Below, one piece after another: positions 1-5,679 of a DNA stretch of 6,483 nucleotides. Position numbers and translations under genes: made by a program. The notes beneath the pieces are model-generated. The model had not been told where the DNA came from. It was given only the letters and a program-made list of their open reading frames with translations, and made no database searches. This stretch comes from Thermoflavifilum sp. (lineage in GTDB: Bacteria; Bacteroidota; Bacteroidia; Chitinophagales; Chitinophagaceae). Position 1 is the first letter of the stretch; the number at the start of each line of letters is the position of its first letter. The DNA lies in contig JADGHY010000122.1 in the NCBI GenBank assembly GCA_019683625.1, forward strand, positions 1-6,483, read 5' to 3'.

Positions 1-1343
1 GGCGGGGTGGAGACGTTTATGAAGTAACTAACCTGAATGATAGCGGCCCAGGGAGCCTGCGCGATGCGCTGAGCGCCGGCCATCGTACAATCGTATTTCG
101 GGTTTCCGGCATTATTTATTTGAAAAGTCCATTAAAGATTACACACGATAGCATCACGATTGCCGGACAAACTGCCCCCGGCGCAGGCATTTGCATTGCC
201 GGATATACGGTTTCTATTCAGGCTAATCATATCATCATGCGTTATCTGCGATGCAGGCTGGGCGATATCGATAAATATCCCGATGATGCGATGCATGCTA
301 ATGGCGGAGGTTATCATGATATTATCGTAGATCACTGTTCCCTCAGCTGGTCCATTGATGAAACTGGCAGTTTTTACGACATCAAAAATTTTACCCTGCA
401 ATGGTGTATCTTAAGCGAAAGTTTATATCATTCCTATCATCCCAAGGGTGATCATGGCTATGGTGGCATCTGGGGCGGTTATATGGCCTCTTTTCATCAC
501 AATCTGTTAGCCGACCACACCAGCCGTAATCCCCGTTTCAACGGAAGCCGATACACGGGCAAACCGGATTCAGAAATTGTGGACTTTCGCAATAATGTGA
601 TATATAACTGGGGAAATATTAATAGTGCATACGGAGGTGAAGGTGGGCATTACAACCTGGTTAATAATTACTACAAGCCCGGCCCGGCAACGCCTGGAAA
701 CCTTACCGTGAGCAGCAATAAAAACCTGCGCAATCGCATTTTACAATACACCAGCTATTATTATGCTTCCGATGCGGCTGTATATCCCGATACCCTTTGG
801 GGTGGAAAGTTTTATATCCAAGGCAATGTGGTAGAAGGTTATCCTGATGTGAGTGCCGACAACTGGACCAAAGGTGTTCAGCCTGATGGATATTACCGGG
901 CCGCAGCGCTCATGCAGCAAGCCAGAAGCGATACGCCGTTTGCTTTTGCACCCGTACGCACACAGTCGGCACAAGATGCTTACCAATCTGTGCTCGACAG
1001 TGCCGGCGCTATTCTTCCGCAGCGGGATGCCGTAGATCAGCGCATTGTAGAAGAAGTACGCACGGGCACGGCTCATTATGAAGGTTCAGCTTACGCACAG
1101 GTCAATGCCACGGGCATCAGCCATCCTTCAGGCATTATTGACTCCCAAAATGATGTAGGTGGTTATCCTAACTATCCTTCGGCAACCCCGCCGGTAGATA
1201 GTGATCATGATGGGATGCCCGATGATTGGGAATTGCAGCATGGGTTAAATCCGCATGATCCTTCAGACAGAAATCTGTACACCCTGGATAAGCATTATAC
1301 CAATCTGGAAGTGTATTTGAATAGCTTAACCGGAATGCAATAA
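1..1343 (+). CDS. Pectate lyase, polysaccharide lyase family 1 (5' end outside window)
   Basis: Predicted secreted pectate lyase that cleaves de-esterified polygalacturonate by calcium-dependent beta-elimination. The open frame enters from the left edge: codons run from base 3 and give 446 visible residues, so the signal peptide and true start lie outside. The visible N-terminus (RGGDVYEVTNLNDSGPGSLR) is the usual opening of the PL1 parallel beta-helix. Further family marks are SITIAGQTAPG (about visible residues 50-60), the acidic DHCSLSW..DE segment (Asp codon at 330, a calcium-site candidate), and SRNPRF (Arg codons at 525 and 534, the likely catalytic arginine region). After the helix, visible residues about 398-440 carry a DSDHDGMPDDWE..GLNP tail, an aspartate-rich calcium-type motif common at the C-terminus of related bacterial lyases. 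A TTG at 120 lies inside the conserved fold and is not the start. It is the first visible gene of the pectin cluster, 9 bp before the esterase gene. The PL1 assignment is firm; pectate rather than pectin lyase is inferred from the acidic residues. Confidence 0.92.
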   Translation, partial: RGGDVYEVTNLNDSGPGSLRDALSAGHRTIVFRVSGIIYLKSPLKITHDSITIAGQTAPGAGICIAGYTVSIQANHIIMRYLRCRLGDIDKYPDDAMHANGGGYHDIIVDHCSLSWSIDETGSFYDIKNFTLQWCILSESLYHSYHPKGDHGYGGIWGGYMASFHHNLLADHTSRNPRFNGSRYTGKPDSEIVDFRNNVIYNWGNINSAYGGEGGHYNLVNNYYKPGPATPGNLTVSSNKNLRNRILQYTSYYYASDAAVYPDTLWGGKFYIQGNVVEGYPDVSADNWTKGVQPDGYYRAAALMQQARSDTPFAFAPVRTQSAQDAYQSVLDSAGAILPQRDAVDQRIVEEVRTGTAHYEGSAYAQVNATGISHPSGIIDSQNDVGGYPNYPSATPPVDSDHDGMPDDWELQHGLNPHDPSDRNLYTLDKHYTNLEVYLNSLTGMQ

Positions 1344-1352
1344 ACAAAGGCT

Positions 1353-2015
1353 ATGTTGTTGAAAATAGCATGGATACTGAGCCTCATAGGATGTTTAAAC
1401 CTGTTGCAACAACCTGCACCTATACAGGTGGTTTGTTTCGGCGACTCCATTACACATGGTGCAGAAGTTGATGGGCATAGCTGGGTGTGGATGCTTCAGC
1501 AACAGCATGGAAATGAAAATCTGCAATTCATCAATGCCGGCCGCAATGGCAGAAAAACTGCAGATAAACAGGAACTGCTGCCCATCCTTCAGCAATATCC
1601 TCATGCCTCATTTTACCTGATTTTTTTAGGGGTAAATGATTTAAAAAATGCATCTGCTCATCAGGTAGATAGCTGCGTGATAAACATGCAGTGGATGATT
1701 GAGCATATCAGACAGGTGAATACACAGGCAAAAATCATCATCCTATCTCCTTGCAATATCAACCTAAACACGATGTCGGAGATCAATCGGAAAAAGCAAT
1801 ACAATCAACATACTCAACAAGCTCTATTTGCTTTAGAGCAACAATACCACCAACTGGCCAGGCGGGAAAAAACAGGATTTGTTTCCCTGTTGCATGTGGT
1901 GTCACCAGAGAATTATGCAGATGGTTTGCATCCTAACCTATCTGGCCAACAACAGATTGCTGATGCGATATGGAAATATCTAACCCGGCATTTCCCTCAA
2001 ATATTTCACACATGA
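1353..2015 (+). CDS. SGNH/GDSL-family esterase, putative lipoprotein
   Basis: 220-residue SGNH hydrolase, probably an esterase that removes acetyl or similar acyl groups from pectin. The four SGNH blocks are readable: GDSITHG with the nucleophile Ser32, NAGRNGRKT with Gly63, GVND with Asn95, and DGLHPN with Asp190 and His193, completing the Ser-His-Asp triad. The N-terminus MLLKIAWILSLIGC is short and hydrophobic and ends in a lipobox-like LIGC, so lipid attachment at Cys14 is likely; no acidic surface-export stretch follows the cysteine. The ATG at 1353 puts this signal in place. An AAAGG at 1346-1350 is only 2 bases from the ATG, too close for a normal ribosome site. The order NAG.NGR..., GVND resembles the arylesterase-like SGNH group more than textbook rhamnogalacturonan acetylesterases (CE12, usually GDSTV), so exact specificity is open. 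The pectin role rests on its position between the lyase and the methylesterases. Its TGA overlaps the next ATG. Confidence 0.88.
   Translation: MLLKIAWILSLIGCLNLLQQPAPIQVVCFGDSITHGAEVDGHSWVWMLQQQHGNENLQFINAGRNGRKTADKQELLPILQQYPHASFYLIFLGVNDLKNASAHQVDSCVINMQWMIEHIRQVNTQAKIIILSPCNINLNTMSEINRKKQYNQHTQQALFALEQQYHQLARREKTGFVSLLHVVSPENYADGLHPNLSGQQQIADAIWKYLTRHFPQIFHT
2012..2015 (+). promoter_or_regulatory. ATGA stop/start overlap coupling esterase and methylesterase 1
   Basis: The ATG of methylesterase 1 (2012-2014) and the TGA of the SGNH esterase (2013-2015) share bases. No Shine-Dalgarno-like sequence precedes it (the region is CTCAAATATTTCACAC). This overlap is the classical layout for translational coupling by re-initiation, and it also decides in favour of the 2012 start over the ATG at 1970. 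Confidence 0.8.
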
Positions 2016-3013
2016 AAATCCTGACATGCTTGTGGATTGCGATGGCTGGCCTGCACACGGGATGCAAGAAATCCGGAAATGTTTCATCTATCTATAGCAG
2101 CATGCCTCATGCATCGAGCAAGATAGTAGTAGCCCAAGATGGTAGCGGAGATTTTACCAGTGTGCAGGCAGCTATACAAGCTGTACCCGATGCTGCAAAA
2201 GATACAACTTACATTTATATTAAAAATGGGGTGTATCGGGAAAAAATTATCATTCCATCCAGCAAAAGATTCATTAAACTCATAGGCCAAAATGCAGATA
2301 GTGTGATATTGGTTTATGATGATTATGCCAGCAAAACAGATAGCACCGGTAAGCCATTGGGCACTTCAGGTTCGGCAAGTGTGTATATTTATGCCAGCGA
2401 TGTGGTTGCAGAAAACATTACTTTTCAAAATGATGCAGGGCCGGTAGGCCAGGCTGTTGCTGCTTATGTGGCAGGTGATAGGGTATATTTTTATCATTGC
2501 CGATTTTTGGGTTTTCAGGATACGTTATATACGGGCGCGCCGGAAGCAGGCAAAAGCCGCCAGTATTATCTGAATTGTGAGATAGCAGGTACAACGGATT
2601 TTATTTTTGGCTCGGCTACGGCAGTGTTTGATCATTGCCGGATAACTTGCAAGACAGGAGGGCATTATATCACGGCAGCTTCCACTCCTCAAGGTAATAC
2701 GTATGGCTATGTTTTTATCCATTGTGAAATCACAGGAGATGCACCTCCCCAATCGTTTTATTTAGGCAGGCCTTGGCGTCCTTATGCACGGGTAGTATAT
2801 ATGTATTGCTATTTGGGAGATATGATTGCCCCCCAGGGATGGAGTAATTGGCACGATACCCAGAATTATTTAACTACATATTATGCGGAATATCGTAACT
2901 CTGGCCCCGGATATCAACCCCAGCAAAGGGTTTCGTGGTCGCATCAACTCACAGATACGGAAGCAAAAGTTTATACGTTGGCCAATATCTTTCAGGATTG
3001 GCAACCGAATTAA
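2012..3013 (+). CDS. Pectin methylesterase (CE8) 1, putative lipoprotein
   Basis: Predicted pectinesterase that hydrolyses the methyl esters of homogalacturonan, giving pectate and methanol. It has 333 residues from the ATG at 2012. An upstream in-frame ATG at 1970 would add 14 non-signal residues buried in the esterase gene; the 2012 start forms an ATGA overlap and begins directly with MKILTCLWIAMAGLHTGCKK, a lipoprotein-like signal with Cys18 (the lipobox -3 residue is His, which is unusual). The single beta-helix domain runs from about residue 37 (VVAQDGSGDF) to the end. CE8 active-site motifs are intact: GPVGQAVA with Gln147, QDTLY with Gln169 and the acid/base Asp170, TTDFIFG with the nucleophile Asp196, and YLGRPW with Arg253 and Trp255. 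Length is normal for a single-domain CE8. It is followed by a paralogous CE8. Family and reaction are firm; lipid anchoring is likely but not certain. Confidence 0.94.
   Translation: MKILTCLWIAMAGLHTGCKKSGNVSSIYSSMPHASSKIVVAQDGSGDFTSVQAAIQAVPDAAKDTTYIYIKNGVYREKIIIPSSKRFIKLIGQNADSVILVYDDYASKTDSTGKPLGTSGSASVYIYASDVVAENITFQNDAGPVGQAVAAYVAGDRVYFYHCRFLGFQDTLYTGAPEAGKSRQYYLNCEIAGTTDFIFGSATAVFDHCRITCKTGGHYITAASTPQGNTYGYVFIHCEITGDAPPQSFYLGRPWRPYARVVYMYCYLGDMIAPQGWSNWHDTQNYLTTYYAEYRNSGPGYQPQQRVSWSHQLTDTEAKVYTLANIFQDWQPN
3009..3013 (+). promoter_or_regulatory. Possible ATT start overlapping TAA stop (ATTAA) between the two methylesterases
   Basis: The TAA ending methylesterase 1 is at 3011-3013. The ATT codon at 3009-3011 is the position at which the downstream frame begins a well-formed signal peptide. 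If used, it makes a second stop/start overlap like the ATGA at 2012. The codon choice is unusual, so this is a proposal from the protein pattern and not a directly visible standard start. Confidence 0.4.
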
Positions 3014-3998
3014 GCATTTTTTTCAAATCTGTTGCCTGGCAGTTTACTTGTTTGTATTGAAAAATGCCAAAGCACAAGATGCTTTATCAGCAGGTGCACA
3101 AAAATATGATTATGTAGTTGCGCAGGATGGCAGTGGCCATTTTTCTTCGATACAAGCAGCCGTTGAGGCTTGTAAATCTTTTCCCTATGAGCGTATTCGC
3201 ATATTCATCAAAAAAGGTGTTTACCGGGAAAAAGTATGTATTCCTTCCTGGAATCCTATGATCTCTTTTATCGGAGAAGATGAAGACAGTACCATTATTG
3301 TGTACAACGATTTCTTCGGCAAAATCAATAGAGGCCCGAACAGTACTTTCTATACGCCCACTCTTCTGGTGCAGGGGAATGATTTTCATGCGGAAAATCT
3401 TACCATTGCCAACAGTGCCGGACCTGTTGGTCAGGCCATCGCATTAGCAGTGGAAGCCGATCGTTGTTCATTTGTACATTGCAAAATCTTGGGTCATCAA
3501 GATGCTTTATATGCAGCAGGAGCGCATGCCAGGCAATACTTCCGCCAATGCATCATTGAGGGTACAACAGATTTTATTTTTGGAGATGCCACTGCCCTAT
3601 TTGATAGTTGCACGATTATTTGCAAAGCCAATTCTTTTATCACAGCAGCATCCACCCCGTCAGATGCAAGCTACGGATTTGTTTTCCGGAATTGCCTGAT
3701 TCAGGCAGTGTCCGGGGTTAACAGCGTTTATCTGGGAAGACCATGGCGCAAATATGCCAAAACCGTGTTCATAAATTGTGAGATGGGCGATTTCATTCGC
3801 CCACAAGGGTGGGACAACTGGCGTAATCCGGAAAATGAAAAAACTGTGTTTTATGCAGAATATCATTCTGTTGGCCCAGGTGCCCGTCCGGCCCAAAGGG
3901 TGAAATGGGCTAAACAGCTCAATGCCCGACAGGCAGCAGCATATACCATAGCCCGTATTTTCAGCTTACCGCCACAAACCTGGATTCCTTCATTTTAA
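3009..3998 (+). CDS. Pectin methylesterase (CE8) 2, start codon uncertain
   Basis: Second CE8 pectinesterase, a clear paralogue of the gene before it. Counted from 3009 it has 329 residues: Gln142 in GPVGQAIA, Gln164-Asp165 in HQDALY, nucleophile Asp188 in TTDFIFGDA, and Arg244/Trp246 in YLGRPW, so all catalytic residues are present. The start is a problem. Reading from ATT 3009 gives KHFFQICCLAVYLFVL then KNAKA-Q, an ideal signal peptide with cleavage after Ala22, but ATT is a rare start codon. The nearest in-frame ATG is at 2883, inside the previous gene; it would add 42 basic, non-signal-like residues and a 131-base overlap. TTG at 3048 or 3057 would remove the hydrophobic signal. No ATG or GTG lies in frame between 2883 and 3048. 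Apart from the start the gene looks intact, with no internal stop. A soluble periplasmic or secreted location is inferred, unlike the lipoprotein paralogue. GH43 follows 16 bp later. Confidence 0.9.
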   Translation: MKHFFQICCLAVYLFVLKNAKAQDALSAGAQKYDYVVAQDGSGHFSSIQAAVEACKSFPYERIRIFIKKGVYREKVCIPSWNPMISFIGEDEDSTIIVYNDFFGKINRGPNSTFYTPTLLVQGNDFHAENLTIANSAGPVGQAIALAVEADRCSFVHCKILGHQDALYAAGAHARQYFRQCIIEGTTDFIFGDATALFDSCTIICKANSFITAASTPSDASYGFVFRNCLIQAVSGVNSVYLGRPWRKYAKTVFINCEMGDFIRPQGWDNWRNPENEKTVFYAEYHSVGPGARPAQRVKWAKQLNARQAAAYTIARIFSLPPQTWIPSF

Positions 3999-4014
3999 TC
4001 TTTCATCATCAGAT

Positions 4015-5679
4015 ATGAAGATGCTACGAAGATCAATTCAATTATGCTTGTGGTTTGGCAGCTGTATCCTGTGTTTGTTGTATTCTTTCTCACAGGCCCA
4101 AGCGCAACAAACCACTAACCATAAAGGCGTATGGATACCTGATATAGGGAATGGCAACTATCAGAATCCAATCCTCTTTGCCGATTATGCTGATCCTGAT
4201 GTATGTCGGGTAGGTAAGGATTATTATCTTGTGGCTTCCAGTTTTGACGCTGTTCCGGGCTTACCCATCCTGCATTCCCGCGATCTGGTGAATTGGAAAA
4301 TTATCGGACATGCATTGCCAAAACTGATTCCTGTGCAACATTTCTCTCGCACCCAGCAGGGTAACGGTGTATGGGCCCCTGCTATTCGATATCATCGCGA
4401 TTCATTTTATATTTATTATCCCGATCCGGATTTTGGTATTTATCTTATCAAGGCAAAACATCCGGAGGGACCATGGACAAAACCTTTGCTGATATTAAAA
4501 GGTAAAGGCCTTATTGATCCTTGTCCTTTCTGGGATGACGACGGGAAAGCTTATCTGATTCATGCTTTTGCAGGAAGCCGTGCAGGCATTAAAAGCATTT
4601 TGGTGATACATCAAATGAATCAGGAAGGTACAAAAGTGTTAGATCATGGTGTGATTGTTTATGATGGACATGGCATTGATCCTACCATTGAGGGCCCCAA
4701 ATTATACAAGCGCAACGGATATTACTACATTTTTGCTCCGGCTGGTGGTGTGCCACAGGGATATCAGTTGGTGTTGCGATCCAAACATATTTATGGCCCT
4801 TATGAAAGGAAAATTGTGTTGCATCAGGGAAATACTTCTATCAATGGTCCCCATCAAGGAGCATGGGTAACAACACCCGATGGTAAGCAAGATTGGTTTA
4901 TACATTTCAGAGATATGGGTGCTTATGGAAGGGTTACTTATCTTGAACCCATGAAATGGATCAATAATTGGCCTATGATAGGCGTGGATCAAAATGGAGA
5001 TGGCATAGGCGAACCCGTAGAGCACTATGTTAAACCCGATGTGGGCAAGATCTATCCAACAGCAATACCTCAGGCATCAGATGAGTTTAACAACCGACAA
5101 TTAGGCCTGCAATGGCAATGGCAGGCTAACCCACAAGCCACCTGGTATTACCTGACTGCATCAGGTTGGTTGCGATTGTACGCACAGCCGCTGCCGCCTT
5201 ATTTTAAAAATTACTGGGATGTACCCAACATTCTCATGCAAAAGTTCCCTGCACCTCAGTTTCAGGTGATCACTAAATTTAATTTTCATCCTCTGCAAAA
5301 AGGCGATCAGGTTGGCTTCATCATCATGGGCAAAGATTATGCTTATCTTGCTGCTACGGCCACAGATCAGGGAATTGCTTTAAATTATGCGGTTTGCAAA
5401 CATGCAGATGAAGGCCATGCTGAACAGATTACACCACTCCGCATCATACCAGATAGCACTATTTATTTTCGTGTGCTTGTAGATTCAGGCGCCAGATGCC
5501 AATTTAGTTATAGCTGGAATGGAAAAGATTTTATTTCGGTAGATCAAACATTTATCGCCACTCCGGGAAAATGGATTGGGGCAAAAATAGGTTTATTCTG
5601 CACCAGCACAGCTAAATCACAGGATGCTGGATATGTGGATGTGGATTGGTTCAGGATTTTGCCTGTGCAAAAGAAATAA
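4015..5679 (+). CDS. Secreted GH43 glycoside hydrolase with C-terminal beta-sandwich domain
   Basis: 554-residue glycoside hydrolase family 43 enzyme, predicted to release arabinose (or xylose) from side chains by inversion. A signal peptide covers residues 1-30 (MKMLRRS, a hydrophobic stretch, then AQA before Gln31). The five-bladed propeller spans about residues 45-345. Its three acidic residues are visible: general base Asp60 in DYADPDV, pKa-tuning Asp168 in LIDPCPFWDDDG, and general acid Glu226 in TIEGPKLYK. GPHQGAWV (about 278-285) and a DQNGDGIGEPV loop (325-335) are typical of this branch. Residues about 355-550 (SDEFNNRQLGLQWQW to DVDWFRILP) form the concanavalin-like C-terminal domain shared with beta-xylosidase-type GH43 proteins. 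The layout fits GH43 subfamily 12 or a near relative, where pectin-linked alpha-L-arabinofuranosidases occur; subfamily and sugar are inferred. It is the last gene of the cluster, and its stop abuts the stop of the converging crtY gene. Confidence 0.93.
   Translation: MKMLRRSIQLCLWFGSCILCLLYSFSQAQAQQTTNHKGVWIPDIGNGNYQNPILFADYADPDVCRVGKDYYLVASSFDAVPGLPILHSRDLVNWKIIGHALPKLIPVQHFSRTQQGNGVWAPAIRYHRDSFYIYYPDPDFGIYLIKAKHPEGPWTKPLLILKGKGLIDPCPFWDDDGKAYLIHAFAGSRAGIKSILVIHQMNQEGTKVLDHGVIVYDGHGIDPTIEGPKLYKRNGYYYIFAPAGGVPQGYQLVLRSKHIYGPYERKIVLHQGNTSINGPHQGAWVTTPDGKQDWFIHFRDMGAYGRVTYLEPMKWINNWPMIGVDQNGDGIGEPVEHYVKPDVGKIYPTAIPQASDEFNNRQLGLQWQWQANPQATWYYLTASGWLRLYAQPLPPYFKNYWDVPNILMQKFPAPQFQVITKFNFHPLQKGDQVGFIIMGKDYAYLAATATDQGIALNYAVCKHADEGHAEQITPLRIIPDSTIYFRVLVDSGARCQFSYSWNGKDFISVDQTFIATPGKWIGAKIGLFCTSTAKSQDAGYVDVDWFRILPVQKK

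Noticed and set aside
120..122. TTG as start codon of the pectate lyase
   Set aside because: The frame is open to the left edge and encodes conserved PL1 residues (EVTNLNDSGPGSLRDAL) before it; the gene is cut by the window, not started here.
1970..2011. Upstream ATG adding 14 residues to methylesterase 1
   Set aside because: The extra residues come before a complete lipoprotein-like signal, overlap the esterase gene by 46 bases, and the ATGA at 2012 is a better start.
2883..3008. ATG at 2883 giving methylesterase 2 a 42-residue extension
   Set aside because: The extension is basic, has no family resemblance, lies wholly within methylesterase 1, and would push the signal peptide inward. It remains the only in-frame ATG, so it is disfavoured but not excluded.
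3017..3023. T7 run as a frameshift or sequencing slip explaining the missing ATG of methylesterase 2
   Set aside because: Shifting the frame here does not bring any nearby upstream ATG into register: one alternative frame stops at 3011 and the other has no ATG close by.
4702..5025. Long antisense frame (107 codons) opposite GH43
   Set aside because: It shows no recognisable domain or start context and mirrors strongly conserved GH43 coding; other antisense and out-of-frame reading frames in the window were dismissed for the same reason.
5657..5672. TTTTGC-CTGT-GCAAAA hairpin near the convergent stops as a terminator
   Set aside because: The stem is only 6 bp with two G-C pairs, lies within the GH43 coding end, and no T-run follows on either strand.
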